From positions 1-64,000 of the forward strand of contig NZ_JAAAWO010000012.1 of the NCBI RefSeq assembly GCF_010500895.1: a stretch of DNA of 64,000 bases. Reading direction: 5' to 3'. A program made the position numbers and the translations under genes. The first letter of the stretch is position 1, and the number at the start of each line of letters is the position of its first letter. The notes beneath the pieces are model-generated. The model ran no database searches. It was not told where the DNA came from and saw only the letters and a list, made by a program, of their open reading frames with translations. Source of the DNA: Alteromonas genovensis (GTDB lineage: Bacteria; Pseudomonadota; Gammaproteobacteria; Enterobacterales; Alteromonadaceae). Of this stretch, positions 7,847 through 16,975 are shown piece after piece.

Positions 7847-8430
7847 CTTTCTAGATGTTTGAATAATGAGGTCGAATCCGAACATTATTATCGAGACCAC
7901 TATTATCGAGACAGGCACTGTAATTATTCCTGATTTTAGCGGCTTACCACGGTCACTCAGAGACCGTTGAATTTTTAATTGCTCAAAGCGATGCCGATCC
8001 TTGTCAAGAAGATAACAGGGGGAATACAGCACTAATGCACTATTATCGAGACAGGCACTGTAATTATTCTTAATGCGAGCCATTAACGTGACAGTCAACG
8101 AATACTACTTTCTAGATGTTTGAATAATGAGGTCGAATCCGAACATTATTATCGAGACCACTATTATCGAGACAGGCACTGTAATTATTCTCTATGACAG
8201 TCAACGAATACTAATTAATATTATCGAGACAGGCACTGTAATTATTCTTAATGCGAGCCATTAACGTGACAGTCAACGAATACTAATTAAGGTGACAGTT
8301 ATTGAGCGCTAGGCAGTTATTGAGCGCTAGGCATAGAGCATCATATTGGCTTTGCGATAATGCACGATAATGAGACAGGCATCGTAATCTCTGGCATCAT
8401 AATCTCTACTAAGACAGTCATTCTAATCGA
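7847..8430 (+). repeat. REP-like repeat array, same core as the transposase flanks
   Basis: Four identical 29-bp units (TATTATCGAGACAGGCACTG then TAATTATTC) lie at 7901-7929, 8041-8069, 8162-8190 and 8219-8247. Higher-order copies are visible: an exact 83-bp duplication (7847-7929 and 8108-8190) and an exact 67-bp duplication (8041-8107 and 8219-8285). Further decayed members continue to about 8430, including a tandem CAGTTATTGAGCGCTAGG pair near 8300-8335 and a GAGACAGGCA copy near 8373. The core matches the repeats around the transposase at 0.6-1.6 kb. No gene is seen in 7608-8548 apart from the ankyrin fragment at 7932-8037; the minus-strand open frame there is made of repeat sequence. Confidence 0.85.
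7932..8037 (+). pseudogene. Second ankyrin fragment captured in the repeat array
   Basis: These 106 bases align without gaps to 7388-7493 of the broken ankyrin gene, with 12 differences by my count (about 89% identity). They translate to the same repeat (AAYHGHSETVEFLIAQSDAD, then NRGNTALM). Most differences are silent or conservative, which fits a copy that was under protein-level selection before it was cut out. A 29-bp REP-like unit abuts it on both sides (ending at 7929 and starting at 8041). Confidence 0.8.
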
Positions 8431-8548
8431 TTCTAATCGCGAGTAGTAGGCTAGCAAAACAACCAGTGAAAAAGAGCGATTCACAAAGTATGAGTGCCTG
8501 ACGACTCAAAGGCATAGTTCAAAAGAACATTTTAGAGGTAAAAGTAGA

Positions 8549-9601
8549 ATGAAATTTAATATTTTGGGCTCAAGTAGCTTAAAAGTTTCCGATATTTGCT
8601 TAGGTACCATGACCTGGGGTATCCAAAATACGCAGCAAGATGCCGATGCGCAGATGGCGATGGCCCTTGATGCGGGGGTGAATTTTATTGATACCGCTGA
8701 AATGTATCCTGTACCTCCTAACGCAGATACCTACGGCGACACAGAGCGAATTATTGGCAACTGGATTGCTCGTAATCAAGACGCCCGTAATAATATTGTG
8801 GTGATGACCAAGGTAGCAGGTGCAGGTTTAAAGTATATCCGAGAGGGTGGGCCAATAACGGCTTCTTCGCTTACTACTGCCCTTGATGAATCACTTGCGC
8901 GTTTACATACCGACTATATTGATGTGTATCAGCTTCACTGGCCAAATAGGGTAACCCCGCACTTTGGCAAACATTGGCCTGACAGTACAGACCCAACAAC
9001 TATCGACCGCGACAAAGAAATCAGCGGCATGCGCAATATTCTCAAAGGCATAAAAGCGGCCCTTGATGCGGGCAAAATTCGCCATTGGGGACTATCTGAT
9101 GATACACCGTGGGGAATTCATGCGTTTTTGCGTTTGTGCGCAGAAGAAAATGTGCCTTTACCTGTGTCGATTCAAAATGAATTTAGCCTGTTACACGCAA
9201 AAGATTGGCCTTATCTTATCGAGATGTGCCAGTGTGAAAACATTGCTTATCTGCCTTGGTCGCCGCTAGCCACGGGAATGCTCAGTGGAAAATACCACAA
9301 TGGTGCACGGCCTGAGGGGTCGCGTTGGACATTGGCACAGCGAATGGGGTTATTCAGAGACCAACCTGCAGCGCAATCAGCCACCGAGCAGTACGTCCAT
9401 ATTGCAGAAAACGCAGGTATTACGCCGTCGCAACTTGCTTTAGCATGGTGTCAGCAAGTACCGGGTGTTACATCTACTATTATCGGTGCAACTACGCTCA
9501 AGCAGCTTTCTGAAAACATCGCAGCGTTTGATATTACGCTAAGCGATAACACATTTAATGATATAAATAACGTGTTTAAAGCCTATCCCATGGGATTTTA
9601 A
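8549..9601 (+). CDS. Aldo/keto reductase, Tas-like
   Basis: This 350-residue NADPH-dependent oxidoreductase has the aldo/keto reductase (beta/alpha)8 barrel. Visible features are the N-terminal LGTMTWG strand, the catalytic region FIDTAEMYPVPP with Asp and Tyr of the active tetrad, the catalytic Lys in VVMTKVAG, the His in YQLHWPNR, and the C-terminal cofactor-binding stretch STIIGATTLKQLSENI. AEMYPVPP with a downstream LHWP is the pattern of the E. coli Tas subgroup, whose physiological substrate is unclear. The ribosome-binding site is TAGAGGTAAA at about 8532. The gene is alone, follows the decayed catalase region and ends in a strong terminator. Confidence 0.88.
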   Translation: MKFNILGSSSLKVSDICLGTMTWGIQNTQQDADAQMAMALDAGVNFIDTAEMYPVPPNADTYGDTERIIGNWIARNQDARNNIVVMTKVAGAGLKYIREGGPITASSLTTALDESLARLHTDYIDVYQLHWPNRVTPHFGKHWPDSTDPTTIDRDKEISGMRNILKGIKAALDAGKIRHWGLSDDTPWGIHAFLRLCAEENVPLPVSIQNEFSLLHAKDWPYLIEMCQCENIAYLPWSPLATGMLSGKYHNGARPEGSRWTLAQRMGLFRDQPAAQSATEQYVHIAENAGITPSQLALAWCQQVPGVTSTIIGATTLKQLSENIAAFDITLSDNTFNDINNVFKAYPMGF

Positions 9602-9619
9602 ATCTACCCGCTTAACTTC

Positions 9620-9659
9620 GGTTAGCGCGCCTTGAATCAAGGCGCGCTAACCCATTTTT
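9620..9659 (+). terminator. Rho-independent terminator of the aldo/keto reductase
   Basis: A perfect 14-pair stem (9620-9633 with 9639-9652) around a five-base loop is followed by CATTTTT. Confidence 0.9.
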
Positions 9660-10155
9660 CTAACGTATTGACGCGCACTCCCCACGCTTTTCTACGTTGA
9701 ACTACTGCTTTTTGATAAATCGCTTGTCCTATTTTTTAACTCTCACTGCTCCCTATCATCTCAAAAAATCAGCAATAAGGCCGGTGATTTTCTCTTTTTT
9801 ACCTATGCTTATAGCCTTAGCCATTAACGCGTTGAAAAATCTTAATTTGTTTAAGAGTTAAATCCGTTATGCGGTGTTTGAAGTTTCTAAATTAAACAGT
9901 GCTTTAGCTTATTTGTACGTTAACTAAACGCTGTTTTGCCATACAAGAAATCATAAGACTTTGGTCGCAACAACTATGATTTATAGAGTATTTTGCTTAT
10001 TTTTAACTCACAATTGATTTGTTGGCTTTATGTTAATCGGAAGTTAATCCGCTGCATGAACACACTAAATTACATACTCCCTGCGCTTACACGCGTTCGC
10101 AGGGGCACTAAGAAAAGAATTAAAGTTAAACACTAAAAAAATTTTGGAGAACCAC
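9660..10155 (+). other. Long AT-rich leader upstream of the porin-like gene
   Basis: About 500 bases without a supported gene on either strand. The region is AT-rich and presumably holds the promoter and activator sites of the porin-like gene. I see no confident -35/-10 pair, sigma-54 site or operator. Confidence 0.4.
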
Positions 10156-11343
10156 ATGCTTAATCGTGTAGCTGCATCGTGCGCACTTGTTTTGATATCT
10201 TCACCTGCGCTTGCTTTTGAATTCAGTTTTAAAGGTATGATCAAACCCGAAATGGTAGCGTCTGATCAAGGCGTTGCCAGTTTTGGCAGTGCTTATAGCC
10301 AAGTAGCCCCAACGCATGCATTAAGAACCGATATATTCGGCGGTGCGCCAGCCACAGAGCAACAAACGACGTTTCTTAGTTCTGATGCCACATCGTTTCA
10401 AGCTTCACAGTCTCGCTTTTCACTAAACATGAGCCATGAAAAAGTAAGAACGGTACTGGAATTTGATTTTATTGATGGTGAAGATGGTTTTACTAACCAA
10501 ACGGCCATTCAGGCTCAAGAGCCACGATTACGCTTAGCGACCTTGTATTATGACATGAACGAGAACTGGACGTTCTTTGGTGGTCAAAAGTGGAGCACTG
10601 CCTCAGGTATCAAATCAAGCGGTAGTTACAACTGGGTTGGTAATGCCTATCGTGCCGGTAATTCTGGATTCTTAGCCGTGGAAGTGGGTGCTACATATAA
10701 AAACGATGGGCTAACGGTAACTGGTGCTTTAACAGGTAAGGGAAGAAATGCTACCGCGGGTGGTATTAACGCGAATGAGCTTGGCAGCATGCCAGGCTTT
10801 GCGGTAGACGTTAACTATAGCTTCTCTGGTCATAAAATTGGTGCCGCGGGCCATTTTGCTGAATTGAATTATGAAGATGAAGCTGGTTTTGTCTCGGGTG
10901 AAAACCAAGACGCTAACTTATTGAAAATGTATACCACATTGAATTTTGGGGCAGTTAGCGTAAATGCAGAATATTATACTGGTGAAGCGTTAAACAACCA
11001 AAATGCGTTGGGTGTTGCTCCGTCTTCAGGTTTAAACGCTGCAGGCGAAGTACGAGAGAGTTTTAGCGAAAGCGGCTTTTTTACGTATGTGACGTGGAAA
11101 CTAAATGCAGACTCTACGATTAAGGTGGGTTATGCCAGTGCCTCTGTCGACTCAGGTGACCGTGCTCGTTTATCACTTACTGATTTAAATGAAAACACCA
11201 CCGCTTATATCAACTACGGCCATAAGATAACGGATAGCTTTACTGCGTTTGTTCAATTGACTAACTTTAATACCGAATACGGAAGCGATTTTGAAGACTT
11301 CTCGGCAAATGTTGGTCGCGCTGGGGTTGTCTTTAAGTTCTAA
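10156..11343 (+). CDS. Porin-like outer-membrane beta-barrel protein
   Basis: The start is the ATG at 10156, preceded by TTTTGGAGA; the TTG at 10144 overlaps this ribosome-binding site and is rejected. The 395-residue product has a Sec signal peptide (cleavage near ALAFEF), alternating amphipathic strands throughout, and ends in VGRAGVVFKF, with the terminal phenylalanine recognised by the BAM machinery. The region around NENWTFFGGQKWSTASG resembles DcaP-like porins of proteobacteria that admit small organic acids, but the family assignment is tentative. It sits directly upstream of acs with the same orientation. An acetate or short-chain acid uptake role is therefore a reasonable inference, not something the sequence proves. 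Confidence 0.75.
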   Translation: MLNRVAASCALVLISSPALAFEFSFKGMIKPEMVASDQGVASFGSAYSQVAPTHALRTDIFGGAPATEQQTTFLSSDATSFQASQSRFSLNMSHEKVRTVLEFDFIDGEDGFTNQTAIQAQEPRLRLATLYYDMNENWTFFGGQKWSTASGIKSSGSYNWVGNAYRAGNSGFLAVEVGATYKNDGLTVTGALTGKGRNATAGGINANELGSMPGFAVDVNYSFSGHKIGAAGHFAELNYEDEAGFVSGENQDANLLKMYTTLNFGAVSVNAEYYTGEALNNQNALGVAPSSGLNAAGEVRESFSESGFFTYVTWKLNADSTIKVGYASASVDSGDRARLSLTDLNENTTAYINYGHKITDSFTAFVQLTNFNTEYGSDFEDFSANVGRAGVVFKF

Positions 11344-11369
11344 CGGCAAAGACCAATTGATAAATACCT

Positions 11370-11403
11370 ACACCCGTTATTTCGGTTCAGAAATAACGGG
11401 TGT
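11370..11403 (+). terminator. Strong hairpin after the porin-like gene
   Basis: A perfect 14-pair stem (11370-11383 with 11390-11403) and a six-base loop lie 27 bases after the stop. Only AAAACG follows, so termination may be weak; the hairpin could also stabilise the porin mRNA. Confidence 0.6.
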
Positions 11404-11612
11404 AAAACGTTGTAGTAGCATCTTTTTAGTGATTATCTTAAAAAACTTCACAGAACTAAAAAAACAAACAAGCGTCTACACATGAACGTTGAGCAATAAC
11501 TTTTCGATGAAAAAAATCATTAAGACCAATGTCTCATTTTGCTTTATTGATTAATGACTAGAGTATTCCTCAATCAATCGAGAATTTAACATTATTAAAT
11601 CGGAGGCAATCT

Positions 11613-13559
11613 ATGACTGCCAGCAAGACTTATCCCGTACCTGAAAATATCCTTCAATCTACACATCTTACTGCGTCTCAATACGACGAAATGTACAAGA
11701 AGTCGATAGACGACCCTGAGTCATTCTGGGCGGAGCATGCTGCACTATTGGAGTGGTATGAAGCGCCAACAAAAATTAAAAATACGGTTTTTAATAAAAA
11801 CGACGTATCGATAAAGTGGTTTGAAGATGGCGCGTTAAACGCAAGCTACAACTGCATCGACAGACATTTAGAGAAGAACGCCACAAAGGTTGCCTTTCAC
11901 TGGGAAGGTGATTCTCCACAAGACAGCTTAGATATTACCTACCAACAGGTACATTATGAGGTATGTAAGTTAGCGAATGCGCTTAAAGAAATGGGCGTTG
12001 AAAAAGGCGACCGCGTGGCGATTTACATGCCCATGGTGCCAGAAGCCGCTTACGCGATGTTAGCATGTGCCCGCATAGGCGCAGTGCATTCCGTTATTTT
12101 TGGTGGTTTCTCGCCAAATGCCATTGCTGATCGCATTAACGACAGCGAGGCTAAAGTGGTTATTACCGCTGATGAAGGGCGCAGAGCAGGGCGCAGCATC
12201 CCTCTTAAAGCAAACGTTGATAAGGCGTTAGCAAGCGATGCTTGTCCTTCTATCACGCATGTCGTTGTGCATAAGCTTACTGGTGGCGATGTCGATTGGA
12301 ACAGTAAGCACGACGTTTGGTGGCAAGATGCAATTGGTAATTGCTCTGCGCAGTGCGAACCAGAGGTCATGAACGCCGAAGACCCACTATTTATTTTGTA
12401 TACATCTGGCTCTACTGGCACACCGAAAGGCGTTGTGCATACCACTGGCGGTTATTTATTGTATTCAGCCATGACGTTTAAATATGCCTTTGATTACCGA
12501 GATGATGACATTTATTGGTGTACTGCTGATGTAGGCTGGGTAACGGGGCACAGTTACATGGTTTACGGGCCTATGGTTAATGCCGCGTCACAGGTGTTTT
12601 TTGAAGGTGTACCTACATATCCAGATGTTAAGCGCATTGCGCAGGTGGTTGAAAAATATAAAGTAAACAGCCTGTATACCGCACCAACGGCAATCCGTGC
12701 GCTAATGGCCCATGGAGACACACCCGCAGAGGGCTGCGACCTATCATCGCTGCGTTTGTTGGGCACAGTTGGTGAACCGATTAACCCAGAGGCATGGGAA
12801 TGGTATCACCGCGTGATTGGTAAAGGCCGTTGCCCAATTATCGATACCTGGTGGCAAACGGAAACCGGTGGGCATATGATTTTGCCGTTACCGGGTGCGA
12901 CAGAGCTTAAGCCTGGTTCGGCAACTCGCCCTTTCTTCGGCGTAGCGCCAGCGCTATTTGATGCTGATGGCAAAGAACTTGAAGGTGCCGCCGAAGGTAA
13001 CCTCGTCATTAAAGACAGTTGGCCGAGTCAGGCTCGCACTGTTTATGGCGACCATCAACGTTTTATTAATACCTATTTTAGTGCGTATGAAGGTGTGTAC
13101 TTTACCGGTGATGGCGCGCGTCGCGATGAAGATGGCTGCTATTGGATCACAGGCCGTGTAGACGACGTACTCAACGTTTCAGGCCACCGCTTAGGTACTG
13201 CAGAAATCGAGAGCGCATTGGTAGCGCACAGCAAAGTGGCCGAGGCTGCGGTTGTTGGATATCCTCACGATATTAAAGGCCAAGGGATCTACGTTTACGT
13301 GAGTCCTATTGAAGGGGTAGAGGTTAATGATGCCCTTACCAAAGAGCTGAAAGGCTGGGTCCGCCAAGAACTGAGCCCCATAGCCACACCCGATATTATT
13401 CAGTGGTCAACGGGGCTGCCGAAAACACGTTCTGGTAAAATTATGCGTCGTATATTGCGCAAAATAGCGGCAAACGAGCATGAGCAACTGGGTGATACAT
13501 CGACGTTGGCGGATCCATCCGTTGTTGATACACTCATAGAGGAACGACTCAATAAATAA
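11613..13559 (+). CDS. acs: Acetyl-CoA synthetase
   Basis: AMP-forming acetate:CoA ligase of 648 residues, the usual length. It activates acetate through acetyl-AMP to acetyl-CoA for growth on or recovery of acetate. Visible features are the P-loop [12 protein letters not shown] (about 261-272), the CoA/acetate pocket around [10 protein letters not shown], the hinge region [20 protein letters not shown], and the acetylation site TRSGKIMRR with the lysine at about 609, the residue controlled by protein acetyltransferases in enteric Acs. The ribosome-binding site CGGAGG precedes the ATG. The response-regulator gene follows after 15 bases, so both are probably one transcript. The sensor kinase and Na+/acetate-type symporter genes nearby place it in an acetate regulon. 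Confidence 0.97.
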   Translation: MTASKTYPVPENILQSTHLTASQYDEMYKKSIDDPESFWAEHAALLEWYEAPTKIKNTVFNKNDVSIKWFEDGALNASYNCIDRHLEKNATKVAFHWEGDSPQDSLDITYQQVHYEVCKLANALKEMGVEKGDRVAIYMPMVPEAAYAMLACARIGAVHSVIFGGFSPNAIADRINDSEAKVVITADEGRRAGRSIPLKANVDKALASDACPSITHVVVHKLTGGDVDWNSKHDVWWQDAIGNCSAQCEPEVMNAEDPLFILYTSGSTGTPKGVVHTTGGYLLYSAMTFKYAFDYRDDDIYWCTADVGWVTGHSYMVYGPMVNAASQVFFEGVPTYPDVKRIAQVVEKYKVNSLYTAPTAIRALMAHGDTPAEGCDLSSLRLLGTVGEPINPEAWEWYHRVIGKGRCPIIDTWWQTETGGHMILPLPGATELKPGSATRPFFGVAPALFDADGKELEGAAEGNLVIKDSWPSQARTVYGDHQRFINTYFSAYEGVYFTGDGARRDEDGCYWITGRVDDVLNVSGHRLGTAEIESALVAHSKVAEAAVVGYPHDIKGQGIYVYVSPIEGVEVNDALTKELKGWVRQELSPIATPDIIQWSTGLPKTRSGKIMRRILRKIAANEHEQLGDTSTLADPSVVDTLIEERLNK

Positions 13560-13574
13560 TTAAGGAAAACGACA

Positions 13575-14219
13575 ATGATAACGCTGTTAATCGCAGATGA
13601 TCATCCGCTGTATCGCGATGCATTAAGAGGCGCTCTATCCTTGTCGCTGCCGTCCTTAACACTCAAGGAGGCAGGAGATTTAATGTCTACGGTTGATATG
13701 CTCAACAAAGAGGATGTCGACCTGCTTTTACTTGATTTACATATGCCCGGCAGTAACGATCTGTTCGGGCTTCTTCATATTCGCAAACTGTATCCAGATA
13801 TTCCCGTTGCTGTGGTATCTGGCACTGAAGATACTGCGTTAATATCTAAAATTATTGGTGTTGGTGCCTCTGGCTTTATACCTAAAACTGCCAGTGCACA
13901 AGACATTGGTAATGCTGTTGAAGCCATTCTCGATGGTGATATCTGGCTGCCTGAAGGGCTTAGTGAAAGCGTCGATGAAGTGGACGAGGCATTTTCAGAG
14001 CTTGCAGATAAGGTGGCTTCACTGACACCCTCTCAGTATAAAGTGCTGTGTTACATGCGAGATGGTTTGTTAAATAAACAGATTGGCTACAACTTAGATA
14101 TTGCTGAAGCGACGGTGAAAGCCCACGTTACAGCCCTATTCAAAAAGCTGGGAATTAACAATCGCACGCAAGCGGTACTCATTGCTTCACAGCTAGAATT
14201 AGAGCCACCCTCACGTTGA
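13575..14219 (+). CDS. CrbR-like response regulator (REC-LuxR)
   Basis: This 214-residue NarL/LuxR-type response regulator has a receiver domain (about 1-120) with the acidic pair IADDHPLYRD, phosphorylatable Asp54 in LLLLDLHMPG and the conserved Lys in GFIPKTAS. A C-terminal LuxR helix-turn-helix (about 148-205) includes LTPSQYKVLCYM, NKQIGYNLDIAEATVKAHV and LFKKLGINNRTQA. It begins 15 bases after acs, with an AAGGAAAACGACA leader. In Vibrio and Pseudomonas the CrbS/CrbR (MxtR/ErdR) pair activates acs. The gene order here, together with the SSF-type kinase 4.6 kb away, points to the CrbR role. The kinase-regulator pairing is inferred from context. Confidence 0.88.
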   Translation: MITLLIADDHPLYRDALRGALSLSLPSLTLKEAGDLMSTVDMLNKEDVDLLLLDLHMPGSNDLFGLLHIRKLYPDIPVAVVSGTEDTALISKIIGVGASGFIPKTASAQDIGNAVEAILDGDIWLPEGLSESVDEVDEAFSELADKVASLTPSQYKVLCYMRDGLLNKQIGYNLDIAEATVKAHVTALFKKLGINNRTQAVLIASQLELEPPSR

Positions 14220-14257
14220 TATAGGTGCGATATGGTGGTTCATCACGCTAAGGCCTT

Positions 14258-15370
14258 TTAACTCCGGTCTTCTATCACCGAGCTCTCTAAAGTCGAGCTG
14301 TCCTCAACTGAGCTCTCTGCCGTCGAGTTGTCCAAAACCGAGTCCTCGACAATAGCGCTGTCTGCCGCAGTCCCGTCTACAACAGTGCCATCTACAACAG
14401 TGCCATCTGTGGTTGAGCCATTTAACAACAGTTCAGCGGGTGCAAAAAGCGGGAGAAAGTTTTCAATCGCCTTTTGACTCTCTTTACTTAAAAGCGGATT
14501 GTCGATGCTTATAACGGTTCGCCCCTTTACAAGTGCAAGGCTTTGTTGAAAGCCCTTATGCTCTTTTAACAATTGTTGGAATCGATGGTTTTTTAACAGC
14601 TGTAATAAGCCTTCGGTTATTCGTGTTGCAAGCTGCTGGTTATTACTACCCACAAAGAAAAAAATCGGGCTAGGGTATGAAATAACAATATTGTCCTCAA
14701 CAACAAGCCCTTTACTCAAGTCTTTGTGCTCCATTTCCTCTAACACTTCCATCACGCTTCGAGGAAACATATCAGCAAACCCTTCAGACACCATTTTAAA
14801 CGACGCGCGATAGGTGGTTTCAAGTACTGGAATACCCGCCTTTCTGAAAATAGTGGTATCGGGCCAGTCATAGCCAAGCACCGCCCTGAACTCTTTAAGG
14901 TCTGTAATATCCATATCTTTTGAGAAGCGGGTGTCTTCAGCATTAATTAACAGCACGCGCTTGCCGAAGAGTCCAGCCATAATAGGAATACGGATAGGCA
15001 AAAAATAGGCTTCTCTGTCTGACGAGGTAACACTCCACGTAATATCTAAAAGATCGTGTTCTAAACTTCTCAGCTGTCGGCGCTGAGGACTTTCTTGGCT
15101 ACTCACTACGAATTCGAAAGTGCCGTAGTCTGCTTGCGTTACAAGGAGCGCTTCGGTGAGTAACTGTTTTGCGTGGGCGTAAACTGCATCTCTACCCGGG
15201 TGCACATTGGGTAGTCGTATTTTAGTGTGGGCAGCGCTTGCAGAGTTGCTATCTTGATTGGCGTATGCGTGAGGTATTAAGGTAAAAAGGGCACAGGCAA
15301 GCAGCGCAAAGATTATACGCGTTTGTAAAGATGACAAAAGCAAAGCCCTACCTTGCCGCCACATGTCCAT
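14258..15370 (-). CDS. Exported substrate-binding-like protein with an acidic repeat tail
   Basis: The 370-residue product has an N-terminal hydrophobic segment (IIFALLACALFTLIPHAYA) that acts as a signal peptide or anchor. Its body (about 45-300) resembles type-2 periplasmic solute-binding proteins: AKQLLTEALLVTQADYG, then VLGYDWPDTTIFRKAGI, and FFFVGSNNQQLATRITEGL near the hinge. The last 55 residues are low complexity, built from VVDGT-like units followed by Ser/Glu/Asp-rich repeats with six copies of (D/E/S)SS or ESS. No permease or ATPase is adjacent, so this is more likely a sensor or orphan binding protein than part of an ABC importer. Its 3' end converges on the CrbR-like gene. I cannot name a ligand. 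Confidence 0.65.
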   Translation of the reverse strand: MDMWRQGRALLLSSLQTRIIFALLACALFTLIPHAYANQDSNSASAAHTKIRLPNVHPGRDAVYAHAKQLLTEALLVTQADYGTFEFVVSSQESPQRRQLRSLEHDLLDITWSVTSSDREAYFLPIRIPIMAGLFGKRVLLINAEDTRFSKDMDITDLKEFRAVLGYDWPDTTIFRKAGIPVLETTYRASFKMVSEGFADMFPRSVMEVLEEMEHKDLSKGLVVEDNIVISYPSPIFFFVGSNNQQLATRITEGLLQLLKNHRFQQLLKEHKGFQQSLALVKGRTVISIDNPLLSKESQKAIENFLPLFAPAELLLNGSTTDGTVVDGTVVDGTAADSAIVEDSVLDNSTAESSVEDSSTLESSVIEDRS

Positions 15371-15443
15371 TGCGATCTTTCCTTTAATAACAGCGCGCTG
15401 GCCTTTGCTATACAGTAACTGCTAGTAAAAAGGGGAGTGCGCT

Positions 15444-15878
15444 TTAGTCTTTTCCAGTGAGAAGGAAGTCGTATTCAGGGTCTACAATAAAGTGTCCAGC
15501 CATTCCCTCTCGACCTAGTAACATAGAATATGTCATTTCCGAGCGATCTGTCAGGGTAAGCTGTATATTCCATTGAAAACCGTCCATAACAATATCCGTT
15601 AATATAACATAGCGCTTTTCTCGCGTAGCGGTAGAGCTTTTCACCTTTTTTTTGCCAAAAACTTTCGCTTCTCGCCGTACTACCGTATCTACATTGTAAA
15701 TATCAGGGTGAATGTCGAAGCTAATCCATAGCTCATCGCCTTTGGTAAGCTCTTCAATATTATCCACATGTAAAGACGACGTCGCTGCCCCAGTGTCTAC
15801 CCGCACATTCAGTTCTGTAATGGCTAGCTGGGGAAGGTCGCATAATTCTACAACACCAATAAGCTTTTTATTGTTCAT
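15444..15878 (-). CDS. Retropepsin-like (ATP-dependent zinc protease) family protein
   Basis: A 144-residue protein with the aspartyl-protease-like motif VRVDTGAATSSLHV near residue 30 and a second half containing MLLGREGM, the layout of the small PF05618 proteins annotated as RimK-linked ATP-dependent zinc proteases (RimB in Pseudomonas). It overlaps no gene but lies only seven bases downstream of the aspartoacylase-like gene and completes a rimK trio on the minus strand. In Pseudomonas the RimA/RimB proteins modulate RimK glutamate ligation of ribosomal protein S6; the same function here is inferred from gene linkage. Confidence 0.85.
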   Translation of the reverse strand: MNNKKLIGVVELCDLPQLAITELNVRVDTGAATSSLHVDNIEELTKGDELWISFDIHPDIYNVDTVVRREAKVFGKKKVKSSTATREKRYVILTDIVMDGFQWNIQLTLTDRSEMTYSMLLGREGMAGHFIVDPEYDFLLTGKD

Positions 15879-15884
15879 TATTTT

Positions 15885-16916
15885 TTACTCAACAAGAGGT
15901 TCTTCGCTGGGCAGTAAGTTGTCTTGGTAAAGCTCAACATGCTCTGCTACCTCGTTTGGCTTAGAGAAATAGGCAATGTGGTATATGGCTTCACCCTCTT
16001 GGGTAAGCGGTATATTTTGCTTTCCAATAACAATGCCTTCAGCCGGACTAATAATACTGCCGACAAAGTTACCAAATGGGTCGGCAATGGCCGCTAATTT
16101 ATCACCTTTTTCAACATGGTCACCAAGCTGTGCCAAATGGGTAACAAATCCGCTTTCTGACGCTCTTACCCAGCCGCTTTGCTGCGCGATAAAACGATTG
16201 ATGCTGTGGCCTCTACTTCGGCTCTTGTTCAGCATGCCTAAGTGCCGCATGGTATTGATAATACCTTTTACACCGGCTCTTATAGAAAACTCATCATAGC
16301 GAAGTGCTTGTCCGGCTTCATACAGTAAAATCTTTACACCACTGGTACTAGCCGCCTCGCGTAATGAACCTTCGCGAATTTCAGCATTCAGTAACACCGG
16401 AACGCCAAAGGCTTTCGCCATTTCCAGCACGTCCGTATCGTCTAAATTTGCACGAATTTGCGGAAGATTGCTTCGGTGAATAGCGCCCGTGTGTAGGTCT
16501 ATTCCTACGTCGCACTTACTCACCACCTCGTTAAAAAACAGGTTCGCCAATCTGCCTGCTAAAGAGCCCTTTTTACTGCCTGGAAAGCTGCGGTTTAAAT
16601 CTCGTCTGTCGGGTAAATAGCGGGATTGATTCAGTACACCGTATACATTGACCATCGGCACTGCGATAAGGGTGCCGCGCAGTTTTTCAATGGCTTTTGA
16701 ACGAATTAAGCGGCCTACAATTTCTATACCGTTAAGTTCGTCACCGTGAATCGCTGCACTAACAAACATAATTGGACCGGGGCGTTTGCCTCGTTTTACA
16801 TAAACGGGAATGCTCATATTCGTCGCTGTATAGAGCGGTGGCATTTCAAGGTCTATTTTTTTGGTTTCGCCTGGGGCTATATCGTGTCCCCCAATCGTCA
16901 AAACATCATTTACCAC
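15885..16916 (-). CDS. Succinylglutamate desuccinylase/aspartoacylase family protein
   Basis: A 343-residue M14-type zinc hydrolase. Zinc and substrate residues are visible in AIHGDELNGIEI (His and Glu ligands), DRRDLNRSFPG and GIDLHTGAI (second His), followed by the catalytic Glu in LLYEAGQ. The C-terminal quarter (ASESGFVTHLAQLGDHVEKG) is a small beta domain resembling a biotinyl/lipoyl-like fold, as in other AstE/AspA-like proteins. Family members remove acyl groups from amino acids. This subgroup is regularly encoded with RimK and the retropepsin-like protein, suggesting it acts on glutamylated or related peptides, but the substrate is unknown. Confidence 0.87.
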   Translation of the reverse strand: MVNDVLTIGGHDIAPGETKKIDLEMPPLYTATNMSIPVYVKRGKRPGPIMFVSAAIHGDELNGIEIVGRLIRSKAIEKLRGTLIAVPMVNVYGVLNQSRYLPDRRDLNRSFPGSKKGSLAGRLANLFFNEVVSKCDVGIDLHTGAIHRSNLPQIRANLDDTDVLEMAKAFGVPVLLNAEIREGSLREAASTSGVKILLYEAGQALRYDEFSIRAGVKGIINTMRHLGMLNKSRSRGHSINRFIAQQSGWVRASESGFVTHLAQLGDHVEKGDKLAAIADPFGNFVGSIISPAEGIVIGKQNIPLTQEGEAIYHIAYFSKPNEVAEHVELYQDNLLPSEEPLVE

Positions 16917-16975
16917 TCAGGTTTTCCTTCACAAATGGCGTTTCAGCCTAAAGTTATTATGACAGCTGGCGCTAG

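Noticed and set aside
7835-8098. Minus-strand open frame of 87 codons in the repeat array
   Set aside because: It is composed of the REP-like units and the antisense of the ankyrin fragment.
7847-8430. CRISPR array suggested by four identical 29-bp units
   Set aside because: Intervals between units are 28 to 111 bases, irregular and themselves duplicated, which is not spacer-like; no cas genes.
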